DNA of 54,741 nt from the NCBI RefSeq assembly GCF_030163755.1, contig NZ_JASJOE010000022.1:1-54741 (forward strand). The letters run 5' to 3'. Every line of letters begins with the position of its first letter. Positions within the stretch are counted from its first letter, which is position 1. The position numbers and the translations under genes were made by a program. Positions 25,758-34,014 of the stretch are shown here, one piece after another. The DNA is from Roseicyclus amphidinii (GTDB lineage Bacteria > Pseudomonadota > Alphaproteobacteria > Rhodobacterales > Rhodobacteraceae). Below the pieces are notes generated by a model. That model saw only the letters and a list, made by a program, of their open reading frames with translations. It was not told the DNA's origin and searched no databases.

Positions 25758-26752
25758 CCGCGATGCTGGAGCTTCACGCCGTCTCGCGCCGCTTCGAGAA
25801 GAAGCTCGACGGGGTCGAACGCCTTGCCCGCCGCCTTGGCGCGGACCTGCGCGAGACCTGCGTGAACGCGGTCGATGCGGCCAGCTTCTCCGTGGAGCGG
25901 GGCGAGGTCGTGGGGCTCGTGGGCGAAAGCGGCTGCGGCAAGTCCACGCTGGGGCGCATGGTGGCGGGGCTTCTGCCCGTCTCGGACGGCGAGATCCGGT
26001 TCGAGGGCACCGACATCACCGATGCCACCAGCGCCGAGGCCCGCGCCAAGCGGCTGCGCATCCAGATGATCTTCCAGGACCCGATGTCCTCGCTGAACCC
26101 GCGCCTCAAGGTCGCCGAGATCGTGGGCGAGGCCGCCGTCTACCACGGCCTGACCACGCGGGCCGCGATGTCGGGCTATGTCGCGGCGCTGCTGGAAAAG
26201 GTCGGCCTCGATCCGGGCTTCGCGCAGCGTTACCCGCACCAGATGTCCGGCGGCCAGCGCCAGCGCATCGGCATCGCCCGCGCATTGGCGGTGCAGCCCG
26301 AGTTCCTGATCTGCGACGAGAGCATCGCCGCGCTCGACGTGTCGATCCAGGCGCAGGTGATCAACCTGTTCCAGGACCTCAGGCGCGATCTGGACCTGAC
26401 CTATCTCTTCATCAGCCATGACCTTGGCGTCGTGGAACATATCGCCGACCGGGTGGTCGTGATGTATCTGGGCCGGATCGTCGAGATCGCGCCCACGGGC
26501 GCGCTGTTCGACGGGCCGCGCCACCCCTACACGCAGGCGCTGCTCGACCAGGTGCCGCGGCTGGGCGCGGGGCGGCAGGCCTTCCGCACCGTGAAGGGCG
26601 AGATCCCCTCGCCCCTGAACCCGCCGCCCGGATGCCATTTCCACCCGCGCTGCCCCATGGCCGGCCCCCGCTGCCGCCGCGAGGTGCCGCGCGTGATCAC
26701 CGAAGGCGGCCACAGCACCGCCTGCCACCTGCATGACGGGGGAACCGAATGA
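25754..26752 (+). CDS. Peptide-type ABC transporter ATP-binding protein (DppF-like)
   Basis: A 332-residue ATPase that pairs with the previous gene. Walker A is GESGCGKST, signature [15 protein letters not shown], Walker [13 protein letters not shown], and H-loop [11 protein letters not shown]. The oligo_HPY tail is [18 protein letters not shown]. Between the first strand and the V-D-A-A-S-F strand it has a charged insertion of about 20 residues ([20 protein letters not shown]). This insertion is unusual among DppF proteins I know, although some alphaproteobacterial homologues have it. ATGA overlaps on both sides. Confidence 0.95.
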   Translation: MTAMLELHAVSRRFEKKLDGVERLARRLGADLRETCVNAVDAASFSVERGEVVGLVGESGCGKSTLGRMVAGLLPVSDGEIRFEGTDITDATSAEARAKRLRIQMIFQDPMSSLNPRLKVAEIVGEAAVYHGLTTRAAMSGYVAALLEKVGLDPGFAQRYPHQMSGGQRQRIGIARALAVQPEFLICDESIAALDVSIQAQVINLFQDLRRDLDLTYLFISHDLGVVEHIADRVVVMYLGRIVEIAPTGALFDGPRHPYTQALLDQVPRLGAGRQAFRTVKGEIPSPLNPPPGCHFHPRCPMAGPRCRREVPRVITEGGHSTACHLHDGGTE

Positions 26753-27627
26753 CCCTTCACCTTCCCGGTGTCCTGACCGTCCGCGGGGCCGAGACGCAGG
26801 CCCTGCCCCTCGTCTTCGACAGCCCCCATTCCGGCACCGACTACCCGGCGGATTTCGACCATGCCGCCGATCCCCTGACGCTCCGCCATGCCGAGGACAC
26901 ACATGTCGCCGACCTGTGGGAGGGCGCCGTCGCGGCGGGCGCCGTCCTGCTCGAGGCGCATTTCCCCCGCTCCTACGTCGATGCCAACCGCGCCCCCGAC
27001 GACATGGACCCCGCGCAGATCGACGGGGCCTATCCCGCGCCCCTGAACCCGACGGTGAAAAGCCAACTCGGCATCGGCCTGTGCTGGACGCGCGTGCCGC
27101 CCGCCGGTGGCCCGCTCTACACCCGCCGCCTGACCGCCGCAGAGGTCGCGGCCCGCGTCGCGCGCTACCACCACCCCTACCAGTCGCGGCTGCGCGCCCT
27201 GCTCGATGCCAGCCATGCGCGTTGGGGGTCCGTGTGGCACGTCAACTGCCATTCCATGCAGGAGGTCGCCTCGGCCATGTCGACGCAGGCACGCGGCACG
27301 CCCCGGCCCGATTTCGTGCTGGGCGACCGCGACGGCACCGCCTGCGAGGCCGGTTTCACCGAAACCGTGCGCGCCTTTCTCGAAGCGCGCGGCTACTCGG
27401 TCGCGGTCAACGACCCCTACAAGGGGATGGAGTTGATCCGCGCCAATGGCGATCCGGCGCAGGGCCGCCACTCGATGCAGATCGAGGTCAACCGCAAGCT
27501 CTACATGGACGAGGCGACGCGCGAGCCGAACGCGGGCTATGCGCCGCTGAAGGCGTGTTTCGGCGCTCTGGCGCTGCACCTCTCGGATTATGTCGCCGCC
27601 CGCCTCGAAAGGACGCCCGCAGAATGA
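26749..27627 (+). CDS. N-formylglutamate amidohydrolase family protein
   Basis: A 292-residue hydrolase of the N-formylglutamate deformylase (HutG-type) family, which removes the formyl group from N-formylglutamate in histidine degradation. Motifs: LVFDSPHSGTDYP near the N-terminus (metal-binding histidine), PRSYVDANRAPDDMDP, and WHVNCHSMQE around residue 165. The ending EVNRKLYMDEATREPN is typical. No other hut genes are here. It is coupled (ATGA) to the ABC ATPase and to a second amidase, so its substrate may be another N-acyl amino acid brought in by that transporter. Confidence 0.92.
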   Translation: MTLHLPGVLTVRGAETQALPLVFDSPHSGTDYPADFDHAADPLTLRHAEDTHVADLWEGAVAAGAVLLEAHFPRSYVDANRAPDDMDPAQIDGAYPAPLNPTVKSQLGIGLCWTRVPPAGGPLYTRRLTAAEVAARVARYHHPYQSRLRALLDASHARWGSVWHVNCHSMQEVASAMSTQARGTPRPDFVLGDRDGTACEAGFTETVRAFLEARGYSVAVNDPYKGMELIRANGDPAQGRHSMQIEVNRKLYMDEATREPNAGYAPLKACFGALALHLSDYVAARLERTPAE

Positions 27628-28616
27628 CCGCACCGAAGAAAGGATCGGCCACCGGCCTGCCCAACCCCTTCCCCGTCGAACTGACCCCGCCCGACATCAC
27701 GCCCTATGCCGCGGGCACCCACGGCATCCCCTACGTCTGGACCTTCGACAGCGGCCAGCCCGGCCCGCATGTCGCGCTCACCGCCATCGTCCACGGCAAC
27801 GAGCCCTGCGGCGCGCTGACGCTCGACTGGCTGATGCGGCAGGAAGTGCGGCCGGTGCGGGGCAAGCTGTCGCTCGCCTTCGTCAATGTCGCCGCACACG
27901 AAGCCTTCGACCCGGCGGTGCCCGACGCCTCGCGCTGGATCGACGAGGATTTCAACCGCCTCTGGTCGCCCGCCGTGCTCGACGACCCCGACCGCCCCCT
28001 GACCGAGGAGTTGCGCCGCGCGCGCGAAATCCGGCCCTGGCTCGACACGGTCGATCTGCTGCTCGACATCCATTCGATGCAGACCCCAAGCGCGCCTCTC
28101 ACCATCGCGGGGCTCAGGCCCAAGGGGCGCGAGCTTGCACGCAGCGTGGGCTACCCCGACCTTGTCATCAACGACCACGGCCATGCCGAGGGGATGCGGA
28201 TGCGCGATTACGGCGGGTTCTCCGACCCGGCCTCGCCCCGGAACGCCATGCTCGTCGAATGCGGCCAGCACTGGGAGGCGGCGGCCGAGGGCGCGGCGAT
28301 GGAAACCGCGATCCGCTTCCTGCGGGCGACCGGGGCTACCGCACCCGATCTCGGCGCGGACTGGATGGCCAGCCGCCCCGCACCCGCGCCGATGCGGTTC
28401 TTCCAGGTCTCCCGCGCGGTGACGATCCAGACCGACGACTTCCGCTTCGCGCAGGACTGGAGCGGGCTGGACGTCTTGCCCGAGGGCACGCTGATCGGCC
28501 ATGACGGGCCGACCGAGATCCGCGCGCCGCATCCGGTGACGGTGCTGATCATGCCGTCCCGCAGGCTCTGGCGCGGCAAGACCGCCGTGCGGCTGGCCGA
28601 ACCGGTCGACGGCTGA
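27624..28616 (+). CDS. AstE/aspartoacylase-type zinc deacylase
   Basis: A 330-residue member of the succinylglutamate desuccinylase/aspartoacylase family (M14-like zinc enzymes that cleave N-acyl amino acids). The zinc ligands are visible: AIVHGNEPCGA (H-x-x-E, about 54-57) and LLLDIHSMQTPSAP with the third histidine near 150. DFNRLW is the family's substrate-binding arginine segment. The C-terminal part forms the usual beta domain. It overlaps the previous gene by four bases. It could act on N-succinyl or N-acetyl amino acids. The arginine succinyltransferase genes that would accompany true AstE are absent. Confidence 0.87.
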   Translation: MTAPKKGSATGLPNPFPVELTPPDITPYAAGTHGIPYVWTFDSGQPGPHVALTAIVHGNEPCGALTLDWLMRQEVRPVRGKLSLAFVNVAAHEAFDPAVPDASRWIDEDFNRLWSPAVLDDPDRPLTEELRRAREIRPWLDTVDLLLDIHSMQTPSAPLTIAGLRPKGRELARSVGYPDLVINDHGHAEGMRMRDYGGFSDPASPRNAMLVECGQHWEAAAEGAAMETAIRFLRATGATAPDLGADWMASRPAPAPMRFFQVSRAVTIQTDDFRFAQDWSGLDVLPEGTLIGHDGPTEIRAPHPVTVLIMPSRRLWRGKTAVRLAEPVDG

Positions 28617-28631
28617 GACATTGGGACCGAC

Positions 28632-30056
28632 ATGCAGAACACATCCGAAATCCCGACCCTCGTCGAGCGTCACAAGGACGACCTGACCGGTCTGGCCGAC
28701 CGTGTCTGGGCCATGCCCGAAACGCTTTACGGCGAATACCGCTCCTGCGCCGAACACACCGCCATGCTGCGCGCCAAGGGCTTCCGCGTGACCGAGGCCG
28801 TGGCCGGCATCCCCACCGCCGTGATGGGCGAGGCGGGCGAAGGCGGCCCCGTCATCGCCATCCTCGGCGAATACGACGCGCTGCCGGGCCTCAGCCAGGT
28901 CGCGGGCCTCGACCACCCGCAGGAACTGGAGGAGGGCGCACCGGGTCACGGCTGTGGCCACAACCTGCTCGGCTCCGCGGCGATGCTGGCGGCCTGCGCG
29001 GTCAAGGACTGGCTCGAGGCGACCGGCACGCCGGGGCGCGTGCGCTACTACGGCTGCCCCGCCGAAGAGGGGGGCGCGGCCAAGACCTTCATGGTGCGCG
29101 ACGGCGCCTTCGACGACGTGGACGCCGCCGTGACATGGCACCCCGGCGGCATGACCCGCGTGGACGATCCGCTGTCGCTGGCCAACACGCGGATGGATTT
29201 CCACTTCTCCGGCCGCTCCGCCCATGCCGCGGCGCAGCCGCATCTGGGGCGCTCGGCGCTGGACGCGGTGGAACTCATGTCGGTCGGCGTGAACTACCTG
29301 CGCGAGCACATGCCGAGCGATGCCCGCATCCATTACGCCTATCTCGACGCGGGCGGGAAAGCGCCCAACGTGGTGCAGTCGCGCGCCTCGGTGCGCTACT
29401 CGATCCGGGCGCTGAAGCTGCACGAGATGCTGGCGCTCGTGGAACGGGTGAAGAAGGTGGCCGAGGGTGCCGCCCTGATGACCGAGACCACCGTCGAGGC
29501 CAGGATGTTCGCCGCCGTCTCGAACCATTTCGAGAACCTGACGATGGACCGCATCATGCAGGAGGCGCTGGACGAGCTGGGCGGCGTGCCCTTCGACGAC
29601 GCCGACCGCGCCTATGCCGCGCGCATCCGCGCGACGCTTTCGCCCGCCGATATCGCGGCGGAATGGTCGGTGGTGAACCAGCCGCCCAGCGACGCGGTGC
29701 TGTGTGACTGGGTGGTGCCGATGCGGCCCGGCGGCGAGGTGCTGATCGGCTCGACCGACGTGGGCGACGTGACGTGGAAGGTTCCGACGACCGAGGTCCT
29801 GGTCGCCACCGCGGCCATCGGCACGCCGCTGCACAGCTGGCAGATGACGGCGCAGGGCCTGTCGGGCGCGGCGCACAAGGGCATGGTCCATGCCGCCAAG
29901 GCGATGGGGCGGGTCGCGCAGATCCTCTGCAGCGATCCCGCCCGGCTGGCCGAGGCGCAGGCCGAGCACGCCGCGCGCCTTGCCATGACACCCTACACCT
30001 GCCCGATGCCCGCCGATCACCCCCCGCCGCTGGTGCCGCGCCCGACCGCGACCTGA
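28632..30056 (+). CDS. M20-family amidohydrolase, AbgB-like
   Basis: A 474-residue metal-dependent amidohydrolase. VIAILGEYDALPGLSQVAG, then GAPGHGCGHNLLGSAAMLAA (metal ligands D, H), YYGCPAEEGGAAKTFMVRDGAFDDVDAAVTWHP and HSWQMTAQGLSGAAHKGMVHAAKAM are hallmarks of the AbgB group, which cleaves p-aminobenzoyl-glutamate from folate breakdown. Family relatives also act on N-acyl amino acids and indole-acetyl amides. There is no AbgA partner or AbgT transporter here; the ABC transporter would take that role. It starts 15 bases after the previous gene and closes the plus-strand operon. Confidence 0.92.
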   Translation: MQNTSEIPTLVERHKDDLTGLADRVWAMPETLYGEYRSCAEHTAMLRAKGFRVTEAVAGIPTAVMGEAGEGGPVIAILGEYDALPGLSQVAGLDHPQELEEGAPGHGCGHNLLGSAAMLAACAVKDWLEATGTPGRVRYYGCPAEEGGAAKTFMVRDGAFDDVDAAVTWHPGGMTRVDDPLSLANTRMDFHFSGRSAHAAAQPHLGRSALDAVELMSVGVNYLREHMPSDARIHYAYLDAGGKAPNVVQSRASVRYSIRALKLHEMLALVERVKKVAEGAALMTETTVEARMFAAVSNHFENLTMDRIMQEALDELGGVPFDDADRAYAARIRATLSPADIAAEWSVVNQPPSDAVLCDWVVPMRPGGEVLIGSTDVGDVTWKVPTTEVLVATAAIGTPLHSWQMTAQGLSGAAHKGMVHAAKAMGRVAQILCSDPARLAEAQAEHAARLAMTPYTCPMPADHPPPLVPRPTAT

Positions 30057-30063
30057 GCGGCGG

Positions 30064-31386
30064 TCACCGGTCGGCGCTCTCCGGCCCTGCGCCCTCCTCC
30101 GGCGCGGGATCATCGCCCGGCGCATCCTCCTCCGACGCCTCCAGCGGCTCGGCCTCGTCCTCGCCCGCCGACAGGGCCGCGGTCTCGGGCGTGGCGGCGC
30201 GGGCGGGAACGCTGATCTGGAACGGTGTCTTCTGGTCTTCGGGCACGGCGGCCTTCACGGCCATGCGCCAGATCGTGAAGACGATCATCAGCACATGGGC
30301 CACGACGGTGGTCAGGAACAAGCCGCCCGGCCCCAGCTCGGTCATGGCGACACCCGCCACCAGCGGGCCGAGGATGGACCCCAGCCCGAACACCATCAAC
30401 AGCCCGCCCGATACCTGGATCGAGGTGCCCGGCGGGGCGTGGTCGTTGGCATGGGCCACGATGATCGGATACATGGCGAAGATCGCCGCCCCGAAGGCCC
30501 CCACGAGAAGCAGGTTCAACAGCCGCCCCTCGGGCAGCAGCAGCACGAAGGCGAGATCGGCCGCCAGCGCCACCACCGCCGTGGCCAGCAGCACCTTGCG
30601 CCGATCCATGCGGTCGCTCGCCAGCCCGATGGGGATCTGCGCCAGCGCACCGGCCAGCACCGGGATACTCACGAACAGCGCGATCGCCGTCAGCGCAAGG
30701 CCCACACGGTCGGCATAGACCGCGGCCAGCGTGCCGAAGGCGGCATTGGAAATGCCGACAAGGAACACCGCCACGACGGCGACGGGCGAGTTGCGCCAGA
30801 GCGCGGGCAGGTCCAGCCGCACCGAGGTCAGCGGCGCCGGCGAGGCCGAGGTCGAAAGCGCCGTGGGCACCAGCGCAAGGCAATAGACGATCGCGGCCAC
30901 GGCGAAGAAGACGAACCCCGAGGCATCCCCGAGCGAAATCGCCATCTGCCCCGCGGTCACCGCGACGAGGTTCACCATCGTGTAGATGCCGAAGATCGTG
31001 CCGCGCGTGCCGGGCTGCGCCCGGTCGTTCAGCCAGCTTTCCACGATCATCGCCGCCCCGGCGAAACAGAAGCCCGACACCGCGCGCACCGGGATCCAGG
31101 CCCAGGTCTCGACGATCAGCGCCTGAAGCAGGACCGCGGCCGCGGCCATGGCGCACATCACGCCGAAGGTGCGGATATGTCCGACCATGCCGACCAGCCG
31201 CGGCGCGATCAGGCAACCCGCGACATATCCGACGGCCCATCCCGTCCCCAGCAGGCCCAGCGCGCTGGCCGAAAACCCCTCGATGGACCCGCGCACCGGA
31301 AGGATCAGCCCATGCATCCCCCCCGCGAACAGCAGGAGGGCGGAGCCGAGAAGCAGCGCGAAGACGGGCACGATCTGACGAACCAT
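30064..31386 (-). CDS. MFS transporter
   Basis: A 440-residue major facilitator protein with twelve predicted helices. Typical loops are visible: GWAVGYVAGCLIAPRLVGMVGHIRTFG (motif-A-like loop after helix 2) and IGLASDRMDRRKVLLATA (motif A repeat in the second half). The acidic tail (about 45 residues rich in E, D, A, P) is unusual and probably cytoplasmic and disordered. It is the last gene of the TRAP/aminotransferase run, 69 bases after BKACE with a small hairpin between them. It may export a product or import a related substrate. Its stop is only 7 bases from the AbgB-like stop, so the two operons converge. Confidence 0.9.
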   Translation of the reverse strand: MVRQIVPVFALLLGSALLLFAGGMHGLILPVRGSIEGFSASALGLLGTGWAVGYVAGCLIAPRLVGMVGHIRTFGVMCAMAAAAVLLQALIVETWAWIPVRAVSGFCFAGAAMIVESWLNDRAQPGTRGTIFGIYTMVNLVAVTAGQMAISLGDASGFVFFAVAAIVYCLALVPTALSTSASPAPLTSVRLDLPALWRNSPVAVVAVFLVGISNAAFGTLAAVYADRVGLALTAIALFVSIPVLAGALAQIPIGLASDRMDRRKVLLATAVVALAADLAFVLLLPEGRLLNLLLVGAFGAAIFAMYPIIVAHANDHAPPGTSIQVSGGLLMVFGLGSILGPLVAGVAMTELGPGGLFLTTVVAHVLMIVFTIWRMAVKAAVPEDQKTPFQISVPARAATPETAALSAGEDEAEPLEASEEDAPGDDPAPEEGAGPESADR

Positions 31387-31407
31387 GCCCGCAGCGTAAC
31401 CGGCATC

Positions 31408-31424
31408 GGTGGCCTTTGGCCACC
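31408..31424 (-). other. Stem-loop between BKACE and MFS genes
   Basis: GGTGGCC (31408-31414), TTT, GGCCACC (31418-31424) is a perfect 7-bp stem with a 3-base loop. It has no T-run on the minus strand, so it is more likely an mRNA structure than a terminator. Confidence 0.5.
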
Positions 31425-31455
31425 ACCCTGCGGGACAACCGCCGCTGTCGGGCCG

Positions 31456-32238
31456 TCAGTCGCTGCCGAGCCGGGCCACCAGCGCGCGCAGCTGCGCGGC
31501 ATTGTCCTCGGCCGGGGTCCCGTCCGGGCGGTGGATGTTGTTCTCGAACCCGATCCTGAGCTTGCCACCGCGGCGGTCGGCCTCGCGCAGACAGGCCGCC
31601 TCGTTGCGCCCGAAGGCGCAGACCGCCCAGTCGACCGCGGCCCCGAGCGGCGCAAGCACGCTCAGAAAGGGCAACAGATCGGCGGGCTGCGCCATGCGCG
31701 GCGGCGCATAGGCACCCAGCACGAAGATGCACTGCAGCGGCCCCGGCAGCGCGCCGCGCGTGACCAGCTCGACAAAGCGCCGCGCATCGGCCACGTCGAA
31801 CAGGATGTGCTGGATCGGGATGCCCGCCTCGGCGGCCCAGTGGTAGAACCCCTGCGCTTCGGGGTCGGGCCCCGCACCCGGCCAAAGCTCGCGCAGCGCG
31901 GCCGAGGCCCCTTCGGGCAGAACCTCGCGCACCACCTGCCGCTGCAGCTCGGGGCCGAACAGGCCCGCGGCCTCGGTCGTGATCTGCACCGGCATGTCGG
32001 GCAGGGCGCGGCGCATCTCGGCGATCAATTCGCGGTAAAGCCCGGCGTCAAGGCTGTGCCGCCCCGCCTCGTCGCGGACATGGGCATGCAGCGCCTCGGC
32101 CCCTTCGGCATGGGCGGCGCGGGCGGCCTCCACCGTCTCGGCGATGCTCAGGGGCAGCGCGGGGTGGTCGCGCGTCAGCCGCCGCGCGCCGTTGGGGGCC
32201 AGCATGATCCGCGGCAGCACCGCCAGCCGCGAGGTCAC
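31456..32238 (-). CDS. Beta-keto acid cleavage enzyme (BKACE, DUF849), short form
   Basis: A 260-residue zinc enzyme of the BKACE family (3-keto-5-aminohexanoate cleavage protein). BKACEs condense a beta-keto acid with acetyl-CoA and split it to acetoacetate and a new CoA ester. The zinc pair is in ALHAHVRDEAGRHSLD (H-x-H) and the third ligand in IGFENNIHRPDG. The product is shorter than the usual 275-310 residues. The start is GTG 32238, overlapping the aminotransferase stop (GTGA). That coupling suggests the aminotransferase makes the keto acid this enzyme cleaves. Exact substrate unknown. Confidence 0.9.
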   Translation of the reverse strand: MTSRLAVLPRIMLAPNGARRLTRDHPALPLSIAETVEAARAAHAEGAEALHAHVRDEAGRHSLDAGLYRELIAEMRRALPDMPVQITTEAAGLFGPELQRQVVREVLPEGASAALRELWPGAGPDPEAQGFYHWAAEAGIPIQHILFDVADARRFVELVTRGALPGPLQCIFVLGAYAPPRMAQPADLLPFLSVLAPLGAAVDWAVCAFGRNEAACLREADRRGGKLRIGFENNIHRPDGTPAEDNAAQLRALVARLGSD

Positions 32239-33554
32239 GCAAGCGCCCTTTCGACGGCACGGCCCAGCTTGCCGACCAGTTCGTCGATCTGCGCATCCTC
32301 GATGATGAAGGGCGGCGCGATCAGCACATGGTCACCGTCGCGCCCGTTCACGGTGCCACCGGCGGGATAGATGATCAGCCCTTCCTCCATCGCCGCCGCC
32401 TTGACGCGGGCATGCAGCTTGCGCGCCGGGTCGAAGGGCCGCTTGGTCGCGCGATCCTCGACCAGTTCGATGGCCCGGAACAGCCCCCGGCCCCGGATGT
32501 CGCCGACATGGGCGTGCTGCCCGAACTGCGCCCGCAGGCCCGCCTCCAGCGTCGCGCCCTGCGCCCGCACCCGCGCGACCAGGTCGCGGTCGATCAGCGC
32601 GCGCAGCACGGCATGGCCCGCCGCTGCCGCAAGCGGGTGGCCGTGGTAGGTGTGGCCATGCTGGAAACTGCCCGAGCCCTGCGCGATGGCGTCATGGATC
32701 GCGGCCGTGCAGAGCATCGCGCCGATGGGCATGTAACCCGCGCCCAACCCCTTTGCGATGGTCAGGATATCGGGCGCGATCCCGTCCTGTTCGCAGGCGA
32801 ACAGGCTGCCGGTGCGGCCCATGCCGCACATCACCTCGTCGAGGATGAGAAGCACGCCGTAGCGGTCGCAGATCTCGCGGATGCGCTTGAAATAGCCAGG
32901 CACCGGCGGCACCGCCCCGGCGGTCGCGCCGACGACGGGTTCGGCGATGAAGGCCAGCACGCTCTCGGGGCCAAGGCGCAGGATCTCGGCCTCCAGCTCA
33001 TCGGCGGCGCGGTGGCCGTAGGCCTCGGGCGTCTCGTCCTCGCGGCGCTCGCGGTATTCGAAACAGGGCGCGATATGGTGGGTCTCGACCAGCAGCGGCG
33101 CGTATTTCTCGCGCCGCCAGGCGTTGCCGCCCGCCGCCAGCGCGCCCAGCGTGTTGCCGTGGTAGCTTTGTCGCCGCGCGATCAGGCGGTGGCGCTCGGG
33201 CTGCCCGGTCTCAAGCGCGTATTGCCGCGCGAGCTTGATCGCGGCCTCCACCGCCTCGGACCCGCCGGACAGCAGGTAGACCCTGTCGATCCCCTCGGGC
33301 GCATGTTCGACCAGCAGATCGGCCAGCGCCTCGGCGGGGTCCGAGGTGAAGAACCCGGTATGCGCAAAGGCGACACGGTCGAGCTGCGCATGGATCGCCG
33401 CGCGCACATCGGCGTCCGAATGCCCGAGGCAAGAGACCGCCGCGCCGCCCGAGCCGTCAAGCCAGGCGCGCCCCTCGGCATCGAACAGGTAACACCCCTC
33501 GCCGCGCACCGCGGTGGGAAGCGCGGCCGCGCCGCGTCCGAACACATGACCCAT
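32235..33554 (-). CDS. Class III PLP-dependent aminotransferase
   Basis: A 439-residue fold-type I aminotransferase of the omega/beta-amino acid group. GHSDADVRAAIHAQLDRVAFAHTGFFTS, LLSGGSEAVEAAIKLARQYALETGQPERHRLIARRQSYHGNTLGALA, LLILDEVMCGMGRTGSLFACEQDGIAPDILTIAKGLGAGYMPIGAML (catalytic lysine in IAKGLG) and HGHTYHGHPLAAAAG are all present. I choose ATG 33554 because GGGGGGA is 9 bases upstream; GTG 33563 sits right against that site. It overlaps the UspA end and the BKACE start. The combination points to deamination of a beta- or omega-amino acid before cleavage. Confidence 0.93.
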   Translation of the reverse strand: MGHVFGRGAAALPTAVRGEGCYLFDAEGRAWLDGSGGAAVSCLGHSDADVRAAIHAQLDRVAFAHTGFFTSDPAEALADLLVEHAPEGIDRVYLLSGGSEAVEAAIKLARQYALETGQPERHRLIARRQSYHGNTLGALAAGGNAWRREKYAPLLVETHHIAPCFEYRERREDETPEAYGHRAADELEAEILRLGPESVLAFIAEPVVGATAGAVPPVPGYFKRIREICDRYGVLLILDEVMCGMGRTGSLFACEQDGIAPDILTIAKGLGAGYMPIGAMLCTAAIHDAIAQGSGSFQHGHTYHGHPLAAAAGHAVLRALIDRDLVARVRAQGATLEAGLRAQFGQHAHVGDIRGRGLFRAIELVEDRATKRPFDPARKLHARVKAAAMEEGLIIYPAGGTVNGRDGDHVLIAPPFIIEDAQIDELVGKLGRAVERALA

Positions 33555-33559
33555 GGCCG

Positions 33560-33991
33560 TCACTCCCCCCGCACCACGAAGACCGATTGCCGTGCATGGC
33601 GCACCACGCGCGCCGCGTTCGGCCCCAGCAGGTAATCCGAAAGCTCGGGCGTATGCGAGGCCATGACGATGGCATCGACATCCAGCCGGTCGGCCGCCGT
33701 GATGATCTGGTCATAGACCCGCCCGTGCATGACATGCGGATGCACCTCGACCGCGTCGGGCACATGCGCGTCCACCCATGCGGTCATCGCCTCGCCGACC
33801 TTGTGCAGCGCCTTTTCCTCGAAACCGCTTTCGAAGAAGCTGCCCACCACGGACATGCCGAAATCGGGCACGACCGTCAGCACGTGCAGCACGCCCCCCT
33901 CGGCATCGCAGAGGCGCAGCGCCGCGGGCAGGGCGCGCGACCAGCTCGGCGGCGCCGAGAGGTCGATGGGCAGGAGAACCGTCTTGAACAT
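33560..33991 (-). CDS. Universal stress protein (UspA family), TRAP-linked
   Basis: A 143-residue UspA-fold protein starting MFKTVLLPIDLSAPPSWSRALPAALRL. The usual ATP-binding G-x2-G-x9-G-S/T motif is altered: near residue 112 the sequence is SHTPELSDYLLGPNAARVVRHA, without the glycine pair or the G-S. Binding of ATP is therefore doubtful. It sits just downstream of the TRAP permease gene, as TeaD does after the ectoine TRAP transporter TeaABC in Halomonas, where it regulates uptake. A similar transport-control role is a reasonable inference. Confidence 0.9.
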   Translation of the reverse strand: MFKTVLLPIDLSAPPSWSRALPAALRLCDAEGGVLHVLTVVPDFGMSVVGSFFESGFEEKALHKVGEAMTAWVDAHVPDAVEVHPHVMHGRVYDQIITAADRLDVDAIVMASHTPELSDYLLGPNAARVVRHARQSVFVVRGE

Positions 33992-34014
33992 GGGATCGTC
34001 CCTTTGCGGTGGTC

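Noticed and set aside
27588-30125. 845-codon minus-strand open frame opposite the AstE- and AbgB-like genes
   Set aside because: It spans two clearly real plus-strand genes with known motifs and has only compositional, His/Arg-rich sequence.
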